Part shown: positions 10,100-18,435 of the stretch, piece after piece | Layout of the letters: each line of letters begins with the position of its first letter | Numbering within the stretch: the first letter of the stretch is position 1 | From: Dimargaris cristalligena | Taxonomy: Eukaryota; Kickxellomycota; Dimargaritomycetes; Dimargaritales; Dimargaritaceae | Length of the DNA: 18,435 nucleotides | Reading direction: 5' to 3' | Assembly: GCA_027576995.1 (NCBI GenBank) | Contig: JANBQC010000567.1 | Location: 1-18,435 of the forward strand | Translations under genes and position numbers: made by a program | The notes under the pieces: model-generated | Database searches by the model: none | Told to the model about the DNA's origin: nothing | The model's input: only the letters and a program-made list of their open reading frames with translations

Positions 10100-13016
10100 T
10101 TAGGCTTTGGAATCTGTCTGGATGTCTAAGTGACCGAATATACCCGTTGGGTCCAGGGCCTTTTGGAAAACTATTGTTAGCTCGGATGATATCTAAGGTG
10201 CGCAGAGGAACCGAAATGACGGGCATGTTATATAAGGAAATAGGTTAATATTGGTCGCGTTTACTCAACAGATAACCAGTGTAATATCAAAGGGACATAA
10301 TGGTGCGGTATGCGATGTATTGATTCACATCAAACAATAGCTTACTTACCAAAAGACCCGTGAGGTTGGACTCGGGGGCTGGGGGTCGGAGCGATGCCGA
10401 TGTACCCGGTCCTAGAATACGCGGGTTTCCCATGGTAGACCTATACCGAACAGGAAGTTCCATCAGGGCGTAGGATACGTCGGTCCATAGCGCTAACTGG
10501 TCAACTGGCCCCTGGAAAGAAGCCACCAGTTGGTTATTTTCTGTGGGGAGTTCTAGGGCAGGAAGGGCATTGGTCCCGGAAGACTCCCCAGGCTCGGTGG
10601 AGGGTGATTTGGTCTTCTCAGTAGTCTGGATTGGCCCCGGTTTTTCGGGTTCGGGTTCAATTTCGGAATCGGATCCAGACTCGGAATCCGAACTGGAGTC
10701 CGAGCCTAGTAACGCTGCTGTTATCTGGGGAACTATAGTATGCATAGCCTCCATATACTTTCTGGATGGTTGGGACACCGGACGGTCAATAGACCAGCCT
10801 ATATAAATCGAAAGAACGGGGTCAGCTAAAGATGCGAAGGTGGCTACCATACCTAGGTACGGCCTGAATCCCAGCGGTTGCGTAAGTCGATAATAACGGG
10901 CGCGGACGGCTTCGGCGGTCACTAAAGTTTCGGACCACGGTACCGTGAGCGGGAGACAGTCCTGAAGAATCCACGCATATCATATAGGGAGTACCCAGAG
11001 GACAAGCGAACACGTGTTAGTTGACGGGAAGGAAGCAGTATCTCACCTACTTGATTGCTTTCAGTGTGCTATTGTTTTTTTTTAAAGAAAAAACTATGCC
11101 TAATAGGGCTAACAGCGACTTACCCAGACACAGTGGGATTGTAGGCTGTATTCACGCAGGCTAGGACGAAGTTTTTGCAGCTCTTCGACCCGGTCACCGA
11201 GAAGAGGTCCTATATCATACCCACTGAACTTAACCGCCTCCCCCAGCACTCGAGTTTCGTCGCGTTTTAACGCCATCTCATCTGGGGCAGATAGTCGGAG
11301 GTGGGCTACCACGGTGTGTCCATAGGTAAAACCTTTCCAGTGGGATAGGTAAAGGCCTCGAATACGGCTGTAGAGGCGGTCCAACGCGGTGGGCGAATAT
11401 AGGCACTGGGCCAATTGTGTTTCCGACGGATCGAGCAGTAGAGATTCGGCTAGGCCAGGGAGTGCTAAGCGAGATAAACGGTGGATAAACCCGAGGCCCC
11501 GGTCCCAGGAGGGAAAAATAATGGTGCGTGTAGACCGTTTAGGCGGGCGGGGGGCCAAACGAAACGTGGCTTGAGTAATAATGCCTAGCGTGCCCAACTA
11601 GTTGTGGCAATAGATATAAACAGAAGTACATTAAGGGTAAGCAAAGGGGTGGACTTTACAAAGGTAAAGTGTGCTAAATAGTAAAATAATCATTTGGGAA
11701 TTTGATTTCCACTTACAGAGCCAACGAATGCCCACGTACTGTCAGGTCCGTGGTTGAGGGATGGATACTGACATATGTGATTGATGACACCTATATATGG
11801 GGGACATGCCAAAAGTGATATAGGGATTTAGCTATTAGCCCCGGAATTAATGAAGTTATAAGTACTGGCTGGGAGCAAATATTTATACCACACCATATAA
11901 TTGTATATAATAAAAAAATCACTTGTCCAATGGGAGAGGGATCATACCTTTAGGCGTGGCAACGGTTAGTGAGTATAGCGCGTAAAGTTGCTGGCGCTGT
12001 GACAGGCTCGGGGGTGCACCGTATGGGGCAGCAATCAGCCCGCCGACGGATCCAGAATAATTCCCCAAATCCATACCTACTACCTGGCAGCCCCGTTCAC
12101 TTAAAAGGTCGGCAAGATTATGACATGAAACTCCAGCTTCCACCGTCACCAAACCATTGGCCTCGTCGATTGGGGAGATCCGATTTAGCAGCCGAGTGAC
12201 AACTGTCACCAGAGGCCGGGTCGGATCGAAACTCTTAGTACGCGGGTCGCTAATATTACTTCGGTAACCGGCGGAAACCAGCTGGAATTGATGCTGGGCG
12301 GCTAGCGCCACGAGCCCGGCCACTTGCTGGATGGTTTCGGGCCATACAATCAGGGCGGGTAAAAGGGTGGCCGGAAGTTGGGATAGTTTGTTGGGTGTCG
12401 TTGAGGTTGCTTCAGCTCTAATGGCGTCGCGTAGGGTACGCAAGTGGCCCTGAACATCGGAAGACCGGGGGGGATTGAGGGCCGAGGTCGACCGGGCGGC
12501 CTGAATCCAGCGCCGAAATGGGGGGGACCGCATGGCGTGCTGGACAGTCGGTTGGGCCCAGAGGGTGCGTACCCATTGGTGGTACCACTTCACCCGCTGC
12601 CGGCCCGCTGTACCGGTCCATGCGGGTGCGACAAAGGCCAATCGGTCGCTGTCCCGATCCGATAGACGGGGCAGGAGAGTATGGAGGGCCTCTACGGCGA
12701 CGGGGGTTAGGGGTGCCAGCGAGGTGGGTAGATAGGAGGAGGGGTGGTGGTCCAGCTGGGCTAATAAGAAGGGCAGGGTTTCGGCGAAGAATTGAAAGGC
12801 CTCGGGGTGCGTCGATGCGGAATGCCGACGGTGACCATTATTGGGAAGAGCGGCCCCGAAATGCCGGCGGTGCCAGGCGAGTAGACGCGGGTGGTCAGTA
12901 ATGGGGCTTGTCATTACGGAGGTGGCTTGAAAACGGGAAAGGATGGACGAAGTGGAATGTAGTGAAAGTAGAGGTAAATATTGTGAGGGTGGACGCGACA
13001 GGCACAATGGATGCAT
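10100..13016 (-). CDS. divergent alkyl-DHAP synthase-like FAD protein
   Basis: Five exons: 13016-11948, 11790-11717, 11597-11124, 10961-10350, 10192-10100. Introns are GT-AG of 157, 119, 162 and 157 nt and all phases agree. The product is 773 aa from the first ATG, or 739 aa from an in-frame ATG at 12914 in better context (G at -3); the extra 34 residues have no acidic residues and could be leader or a targeting peptide. The order of segments follows alkylglycerone-phosphate synthase (about 600-660 aa), the peroxisomal ether-lipid enzyme: an N-terminal RQRVKW...FRRWIQ block (139-172), a PCMH-type FAD domain (about 214-395) with VWPETIQQV, VEAGVSCHNLADLL, VATPKGVI, NHGPDSTWAFVGS and LGTLGIITQATFRL, then the cap domain with VPWSE and IYIGW, and an end LDPTGIFGHLDI. 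Odd: the glycine-rich flavin motif is replaced by SAGYRSNIS (248-256), the His-rich catalytic loop is absent, and a Ser/Asp/Glu tract (about 625-667) sits in that area. It ends in SKA, at best a weak PTS1. Probably a pseudoenzyme or repurposed paralog. Confidence 0.82.
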
Positions 13017-14242
13017 TTACTGCGCTGGGAAGAGCGCTTCTAGGGTTTTACCCACACCCAGTCACAACAGTCTCATCCCAGTCGTCAGAAAAGCCTCGCT
13101 GCTTGCCTGTTGTTCCTTCGAGTGGGGTATTCATGGGAAATAGGGTAACACCGAAATTCATGTGCCAATTTTATAAACTGCACGAGTGTCAAATTACATA
13201 GTGTCCCTCCTGATGGACCCCGATTTCGTCAACAGCCGAAGCGAGATATGCTTAATGGAGCCAAACTAGTATCCAGCTAGGCATCTATATTTGTCTCTAC
13301 TTCCCCGAGATTGATGTTCCAATTTAAAGGAGATTTGGCCAGAATATTTACTATTAATTATGGAGTAATATGGGAGAGGTTCAATTAGGCTGTGTAACGA
13401 AAAATCCATCGGATGAGGCAAAGAGTGCTGGTTAAAAACCAATCCCACATATGTTTTTCTATACACATATCATTTCAAACGTTGTACAGCTGCGCTGAAT
13501 TTCACCCGTACCCTACAACCAGACTTGCTAAGCTAAGGGAAGTATAGCGATGCGGTATTTTTTCATCTATAGCTGACTTCTTATGCTGTGCGTATTTAGG
13601 GTCGCAGCATTAAATGCCATACTACTCTAACTATATAGTGAATATAGCCTGTTGCACTTTTCTCCACTAAGGGGGTTTAAAAGTGGGACAAGGGAATTGA
13701 ATTGTTACAGGCTACCAGAGTGAGGTGGGTGCTCAGCGTTGTCTCTATGAATTATTGATATAGGAATGAATAACTAAAGGAACGCCCTCAGCCTAGGAAG
13801 AGGTGGCGGTAGTTGTGCGTTTAGATACCAGCCAACAGGGACAAATCCTCCCGTCCCGCTGGTTGTTACACTCTTCATTGCACCGACCTGTTACAGCACA
13901 GTATTATATTCGTGGATAGGTAGGCTGCGGAGAGCCCTAGCTTTTACTATAGGTTCAATGTGAACTTGTATTTACTTTTCATTTTTCTTCCAATAAACTG
14001 TATTGTGAAATTCTTTGTTGAACTATACGAGTCGGGGAGCAAACTACTCAACAACTATTGGGGATGGGGCAGGTTGGACGTGGGGGCAGTTTCACCTCCA
14101 CCAAGCATGGGTGTGTATGTGGCCTTTCCGTCCGAGTTGACCTTAGGCCAGTCTAAATATAGTGAGCATCGCAACGGGTATACAGCATGGCCCTCGCCAA
14201 TAAACTAAAGTAGTACCCCTATTTTATTTATATGTTGCATTC
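13017..14242. other. intergenic spacer with 5' regions of both flanking genes
   Basis: Spacer between the start of the AGPS-like gene (minus) and the promoter of the interrupted secreted-protein gene (plus). A TATAAAA on the minus strand at 13175-13169 is about 155 bp upstream of the first AGPS-like ATG and is a plausible core promoter. Otherwise AT-rich, with stops in all frames. The frame at 13960-14208 looks like a hydrophobic leader, but it starts with GTG and has no upstream ATG. No RNA gene seen. Confidence 0.4.
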
Positions 14243-14250
14243 TATAAATA
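14243..14250 (+). promoter_or_regulatory. TATA box of the interrupted secreted-protein gene
   Basis: TATAAATA lies 140 bp before the ATG at 14390 and is followed by a C/T-rich leader with short A runs, the layout seen before the transporter gene. It supports a true transcription unit here. Confidence 0.5.
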
Positions 14251-14389
14251 GCCGGCATTTACATCCCCTTTTACCCCCAAAATAAACCCTACCCCATCCT
14301 GTCTATATCCGTCTCCACTTCGTCGGCCAATCTCTTTTACCCACCCCCTACTGCTTATTAACTGTTTTGTATTTTTTCCGGTCTCAATA

Positions 14390-15382
14390 ATGGTCCAATT
14401 TTTCTCGCAGGTAACTTTCTCCTTGGTGTGGCTGTTAGCCGTTTCTTCTAATTTGGCGTGGGCCGCCAATCAAGGCTATCAAGTTCCCAACTCGTCGGAA
14501 ACCACGTACCCCGATCTGGGCAACTCGGCTGGAGCCATCATGAGCTGGACCTCAAGCTCCACGTAAAACGAGCGTACCGGTACTATCCAATATGGATATG
14601 TCAAGTATCCGGCCATTCCATCCACCCCCAACGACCACTGCCATCAGACAGCTGTTCCGCTTATGGACGAGGGGATGCCCTCGCAATTCCAGGACTCTCC
14701 ATCAGCGCTGGGCGGACCCGAGGACCCCCTCCCCGACTCAGTAGGAAATGCCTTAGAAATCATGGCAAGTGACCAAGCTCCACTGACTACATCAATGGGT
14801 ACTCTAGCCGACGACACAATCGATAGTCAGGCCCATATAGATAGCATGCAATGGGCTGCCTGGAGGCTTTTTTCTGGTGCCATTATTGATCAACGTGCTG
14901 TAGTGAAAAATCGACCCCCAAAACTAAACCACCAGTATTGTAGTGATCTCTCAGACTTGGCCTTTAAGAGATACCCCCATGCTCTTTATCTCCCAAGCGA
15001 TGGGGGCAGAGAGGTTGGCAGTTGGAGTAGAATGTAATTAACTATTTCCAGAATTCGAGGGCATACAACCAACACTCGATCAAATCTAAAAGCTGGAAAG
15101 AAAAATTACCTGTCCTTTAAAAGGCGACTGGGTCAGTTCATTACAGTCAATATATCGATGTTAACCCGGCCCTCCTTCATATACGGCCTTTCATTTGACC
15201 CCGCAAAAAAAAAGATGCGTTACCGGGTATTTACCAATATGCATGGTGGTTATGACTGTGGCGAACTTGTGAAGGCTGACGAAACCCTTAGTGGCAGTGT
15301 GGTGACAACAGCTATCCCATTGACCAAAAGCTGGGATGAAATGAACCACCGGATTCAGCGTTCTATTCAATCGCTCAACTAA
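14390..15382 (+). pseudogene. secreted protein gene with two in-frame TAA codons
   Basis: An ATG at 14390 (A at -3, G at +4) starts a strong signal peptide: hydrophobic core VTFSLVWLLAVSSNLAWA, cleavage near residue 25. One reading frame then runs 331 codons to TAA 15380-15382, broken only by TAA at 14564-14566 (after 58 codons) and 15035-15037. About 15 stops would be expected in random sequence of this length, so the frame has been under coding selection. The protein would be about 330 aa, polar, with a Pro-rich part after residue 65 and a well-formed C-terminal part (YRVFTN, GGYDCGEL, SWDEMNHRIQ). I do not recognise the family. Promoter (TATA 14243) and AATAAA (15515-15520) flank it. The simplest reading is a recently decayed gene; but both stops lie in GTAA, so introns are possible: for the second, a 90-nt in-frame GT-AG stretch (15034-15123) would remove it. 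No good in-frame acceptor was found for the first. If the first stop holds, the product is a 58-aa peptide, about 33 aa after cleavage. Confidence 0.6.
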
Positions 15383-15514
15383 CAAAATCCCGGACTAGCT
15401 TCAAACTGCGCTTCCGCCAACCCCAGTCACTAAGCTATTATTATGATTGCTTGTAACTGTTTAGGCCCCGCGGTGGCCACTGCCTTTGAATTTTGAGGCC
15501 TTCCTCATTTTTTA

Positions 15515-15520
15515 AATAAA
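15515..15520 (+). terminator. AATAAA polyadenylation signal
   Basis: Canonical AATAAA 133 bases after the final stop of the interrupted secreted-protein gene, in a T/A-rich setting. A sensible 3' end for that transcript. Confidence 0.45.
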
Positions 15521-16068
15521 TATTGCTAAGAAATTTGCTATTCACCTAGTTACTGTTAGTTTAGTTTTCGCTGTAATCACCCTTTAAATCCAAAGGTGCA
15601 AAACATCAATACGCTGTTTGGAGCCCCTGTATAGCTCGCACTACCGATTATACTAACCAATAAAACTAACTACTTAGAGGTACCTACCGTCCTCTAGCTG
15701 CTTTCTTCCTTTACTTTCAGTTTTATTACTACGTCTTTATATTACAACAAATAAGACACTGCCAGTACACTTACACTTTGATTCCTACTATAGCTCACAT
15801 GAAAGTGGTTCCGTCCAGCTGTAAAGGGAAACCCCAGTTTGCTAAGCCAGTATTAATTGGCTAAGATTTCACTTCCAATCCAAATAATTGTTAATATAGT
15901 AATTCAGTGAATTCATAGCCGAGATGTATTACTGTACACTTTCACAGCCGTATACGTGAAATAACTCCACCAAGAATATGGGTGAAATTTAAACCAGCTG
16001 TATAAAGTCTTACCTAAAACATGTATAGAAGAATATGAGGGAGAACACCTTTTAACTAGGAATATTGG

Positions 16069-16108
16069 CACCATCTAAAGGATTTTTCGTTTTACAGCCT
16101 GGATGAAC
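16069..16108 (+). repeat. diverged direct repeat, copy 1
   Basis: Forty bases that match 16353-16392 at 31 positions without gaps; the core TACAGCCTGG plus TGAAC is nearly identical. Similarity fades beyond the ends. Copies are 284 bp apart. Confidence 0.55.
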
Positions 16109-16352
16109 TTCACTCATATTAGTTTTACCACTGTCGCCAATGAGGCCCAGTCCTCCCCATCCCATTTTCATGTTTTTACTTGAGAAGCCAAAATTTGGAC
16201 TCCTGAGAAAGCGGGTGCTTACCATTCTTTAATAAATTTCTTGGATGGTTCAACCTTATAGTTCCATACTTATTTTATGGGGACCCATTGTTAAGCGGTA
16301 ACTGTGACGCTGATATATATATAATCTCTACATTTTAGACCACAGGACCTTG

Positions 16353-16392
16353 CCCCATCGAATGGACTATTTGCTATACAGCCTGGTTGAAC
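16353..16392 (+). repeat. diverged direct repeat, copy 2
   Basis: Second copy of the 40-nt segment at 16069-16108 (31 of 40 identical). It may reflect an old tandem duplication of about 284 bp or two relics of one dispersed element. Confidence 0.55.
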
Positions 16393-16748
16393 CTATATCA
16401 TATCCAATCCCCTATATAAGTTACGCATGGGCCCATGTGCCTCAAAGTTGAACTCTTTTAATCTGACAAACATTACAGTTCTTAGCCACTGGCAGTTTTA
16501 AAGGCAACAGTGAATTATTCCGGCAATGTATCCCGACCTCCCACTTGAAGCTTGCAACTAACAACCGTGATGTCAGAGTTCTCCAATCCCTGAAATAGCA
16601 TTCTGAAAATGTATCTTGGTACCCATGTTACCGTCTTATTAAACCCATTAATGGACTAGTTTTATTATTTTTTATTGACCATTTCCTTTAATCTACTCAT
16701 CAAAACCACCTGCACTGCAATACTGGGTAAATTTACGAATCTAATATT

Positions 16749-17228
16749 TTATTTATTGTTCATCTCAGGACATATGTGCTTGATTTGTTGACATCTAGAC
16801 GTGAATGCCTCGGGACAGTATTGGCATGGATCAACAGTGCCTGACTTGTTTCCAGTTCCAAATCGGTGTCTACGGTAATCCGAGGGGCGTACGCTCTCTA
16901 TTCCACAATCCGGACAATCGTACGTGGGCGTATCACATGGTCTCGAGTTGTGTGCATTTAAATGAACCTCCCGGGTGAATTGCTTAGAACATTTAGTACA
17001 TTTAAAAGGCCTACTGCATACCCCCTTAGCGTGGATGTAAAATGACCGGCGGCTCTTAAGTATATGTTGGCACTTAGGGCATTTGATTGGTCGATGGATG
17101 TAGTCGTAATGGCTTTTCAGGGCCGGAGGACGGACATATATATTTTCACACTTGGTACACGGATGGGCTTCGAAAGTCCCATGGCTCGGGTTATGGGGGC
17201 GCCGTCGTTGATACCAGCTAATAACCAT
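16749..17228 (-). CDS. C2H2/C2HC zinc-finger protein
   Basis: 159 aa from an ATG at 17228 in strong context (G at -3, G at +4), with a stop one codon further upstream in the same frame. Five Cys-x2-Cys-x12-His units follow each other. Finger 1 (about residues 24-45) is C-x2-C-x12-H-x4-H; fingers 2 and 3 end in Cys (C-x2-C-x12-H-x4-C); finger 4 has no fourth ligand at the usual place; finger 5 ends His-Ile-Cys. The very regular x2/x12 spacing supports a true zinc-finger array, the mixed last ligands suggest a fast-evolving one. Such arrays usually bind nucleic acid in the nucleus; no target can be inferred. Basic residues are common. The frame overlaps by 11 nt with the 148-codon frame upstream, which may be its first exon, but I found no splice pair joining the two cleanly at finger 1. 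AATAAA signals lie 75-90 bases past the stop. Confidence 0.78.
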   Translation of the reverse strand: MVISWYQRRRPHNPSHGTFEAHPCTKCENIYVRPPALKSHYDYIHRPIKCPKCQHILKSRRSFYIHAKGVCSRPFKCTKCSKQFTREVHLNAHNSRPCDTPTYDCPDCGIESVRPSDYRRHRFGTGNKSGTVDPCQYCPEAFTSRCQQIKHICPEMNNK

Positions 17229-17664
17229 TTCTTACAAGTAAAGCAATAGCGTTTCCCATACTACTATTGCGCCAGCTTGAGGTGGAGGGCTTGTCCTGGG
17301 CGAGAACTCCGCCATCACTTGGTGCACCACTGTCAGCCATGGCCCGTACTTCGCCATTGCCGGTGTAGTTGTTGCTGTTGGGATTGCCATCACTCGGTCT
17401 GGAGGCTACGCCATCGCCCCTCGCCGACAAAGAGGTGTTCATTTCATTTGTACTGGTAAGAACTGGACGAGTGTTGTGAGGGTACTGAGACCATCTTAGT
17501 CTGGCTGGCGAGCCGGTAGGTGCACGATAATCGTTGATAATGAAATTGAGCGACATGGGTTTAAGCCTTTTCGTGGGTACCGGGGAAGAAACGCGACCGG
17601 GCCTGGCCTCAAGCTCCTGCAAACAGCCTAGTAAAGCGATTCCAACCGCCCAATATGTTGACAT
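17218..17664 (-). CDS. 148-codon frame upstream of the zinc fingers
   Basis: Begins with ATG at 17664 and ends with TAG at 17220-17218, overlapping the start of the zinc-finger frame. Residues 1-22 (hydrophobic AVGIALLGCL, then a possible cleavage after LEA) could be a weak signal peptide. The rest is polar, rich in Ser, Asn, Gly and Pro, and likely disordered. Family unknown. It may be (a) the N-terminal exon of the zinc-finger gene: a GTATGG donor at 17261 with an acceptor ending at 17168 (94 nt) restores phase and enters just before finger 1, though the acceptor TTCGAAG is poor; (b) a frame-shifted part of one 300-aa protein; or (c) its own secreted-protein gene. A good donor, GTAAGA, at 17235 sits near its end but has no acceptor that keeps finger 1. 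Confidence 0.45.
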   Translation of the reverse strand: MSTYWAVGIALLGCLQELEARPGRVSSPVPTKRLKPMSLNFIINDYRAPTGSPARLRWSQYPHNTRPVLTSTNEMNTSLSARGDGVASRPSDGNPNSNNYTGNGEVRAMADSGAPSDGGVLAQDKPSTSSWRNSSMGNAIALLVRNGY

Positions 17665-18435
17665 ATATATCGAAACCGGTGATTGCGACGAAGGGAACGG
17701 GGGGGGGGAAGGGACGCGGTAGTAATGGAAATACTATCGATCGATACACTGGCTGTATAAGTGTGCCAATGAGTCTGCAAGTCAACAAAGTCCGTAGGGC
17801 CGAGATAAACCACGAGTAAGCAGCCAAAATGCTGAAGCAAGAATAAAATTTTTTGAAAGCACATCGCTTTGTGGGGCAACCGTATGATTAAATAAACGGA
17901 CTGTATCGGGAAGGATAGGCCCGATTTGCAAGCAGCAACATATCATTTCCTGCGTATTCTTTTTTTTTTCGCTTAGTATGTTTTCGAATAGCTGCCCATC
18001 AACAAGTATGTATTTGCAATGGTACTTAGATCTGGGGACTATCAGACTCTCTATTTACCGCTAGTGGACCGAAGGTATACCGCCATGTTATACAAGGCGG
18101 CTTCCCATGCAATACAGCTGCGCATCAGGCAGCTCTAAGTGGTCTAGAAACTCAACCATTGTCGCACTACAAAGGTATCGATAAAGGATTTCGATGATAC
18201 AGACATTGAACTGTCAATAAACGCGCGAATGAAAACACAGGCATTGAGTTCGAACTGGCAATACCTTTCATAGCACAATTCTAATAGTATCCAGTCAACA
18301 TTTTGCCCTCTGGTAGTTCGTCCTTGAATATATCCCTAACAAGCCCCCTTGTTCATAATATTTAGACCAATAGTTTTGATCCGTTCCATATTTTTTCACT
18401 AGGTTCCGTTCAAATCTAAGCATCCCTATGCCCCT
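17665..18435. other. upstream spacer, nothing recognised
   Basis: Upstream region of the zinc-finger locus on the minus strand. It holds a run of ten G (17699-17708) and a T tract with one flanking A (about 17959-17970). No convincing ATG frame, RNA gene or repeat was seen, and no gene start at the right edge. Confidence 0.4.

Larger units (their letters stand above)
15521..16748. other. intergenic spacer with a diverged direct repeat
   Basis: No gene is supported in these 1.2 kb. Frames are short and start-poor. A 40-nt segment occurs twice in direct orientation (16069-16108 and 16353-16392). A short TA tract lies at about 16313-16323. TTTATT at 16661-16666 and 16671-16676 (AATAAA on the minus strand) lies 75-90 bases past the stop of the zinc-finger gene and is its likely polyA signal. 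Confidence 0.45.

Noticed and set aside
12418..12901. Several long plus- and minus-strand frames (up to 127 codons)
   Set aside because: Antisense or shifted shadows of the first AGPS-like exon; Gly/Arg/Pro-rich as expected from reversed GC-rich codons.
3868..13016. Idea of a metabolic gene cluster of pseudokinase, acetyl-CoA carrier and AGPS-like gene
   Set aside because: Different pathways and compartments, no pathway-specific regulator next to them, and spacers of ordinary size; adjacency alone is not evidence.
13960..14208. 82-codon frame with a hydrophobic start, resembling a secreted protein
   Set aside because: Starts with GTG, no ATG in frame upstream, and the later part has no protein-like pattern. 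Not enough to call a gene.
15034..15051. 18-nt GT-AG stretch that would remove the second TAA
   Set aside because: Far shorter than the 119-206 nt introns seen here and below what is usual for fungal spliceosomal introns; the 90-nt alternative is more plausible.
17218..17235. 18-nt GTAAGA...TTAG stretch between the two zinc-finger-locus frames
   Set aside because: Too short, and removing it does not join the two reading frames (it runs into TAA a few codons later).
1..18435. CRISPR array, phage, bacterial defence system or rRNA
   Set aside because: No regularly spaced repeats, no bacterial gene layout, and genes with spliceosomal introns throughout.

Overview
The window looks like nuclear DNA of a fungus, most likely an early-diverging (non-Dikarya) lineage. 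The evidence is compact protein genes with many short GT-AG introns (119 to 206 nt), GC-rich exons set in AT-rich spacers, purine at -3 of most start codons, pyrimidine-rich leaders, and genes for small secreted proteins of no recognisable family. There are no bacterial operons, Shine-Dalgarno sites, rRNA, tRNA or CRISPR. The lineage is inferred, not shown.

Layout, left to right. 1-1737 is AT-rich DNA without a supported gene; it may hold relics of a mobile element. 1738-2442 (minus) encodes a 234-aa secreted protein of unknown family. 2443-2667 is a likely divergent promoter, followed by a weak candidate small spliced gene at 2668-3045 (plus) and a non-coding stretch to 3867. 3868-7081 (minus) is a six-exon gene for a SCYL1/Cex1-type pseudokinase with HEAT repeats, a COPI/Golgi trafficking factor. 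A spacer of about 865 bp separates it head-to-head from 7947-9599 (plus), a single-exon acetyl-CoA transporter of the SLC33A1 family. 10100-13016 (minus) is a five-exon gene, convergent with the transporter, for a very divergent alkyl-DHAP synthase-like (AGPS-like) FAD protein. 14390-15382 (plus) is a signal-peptide-bearing reading frame with TATA box and AATAAA signal, interrupted by two in-frame TAA codons. 16749-17228 (minus) encodes a C2H2/C2HC zinc-finger protein, preceded by and slightly overlapping a 148-codon frame (17218-17664) that may be its first exon. The rest to 18435 is spacer.

Functional links are modest. The pseudokinase and the acetyl-CoA transporter both act in the early secretory pathway (Golgi/ER) and share an intergenic control region. 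The AGPS-like protein would belong to peroxisomal ether-lipid synthesis if it were active, but it has lost the flavin-binding glycine motif and the catalytic His-rich loop of the family, so it may be a pseudoenzyme or have a new role. The remaining genes (secreted protein, interrupted secreted protein, degenerate zinc fingers) look like fast-evolving, lineage-specific material. The exon maps were worked out by hand from splice sites, reading phase and remembered family alignments; no search was run.
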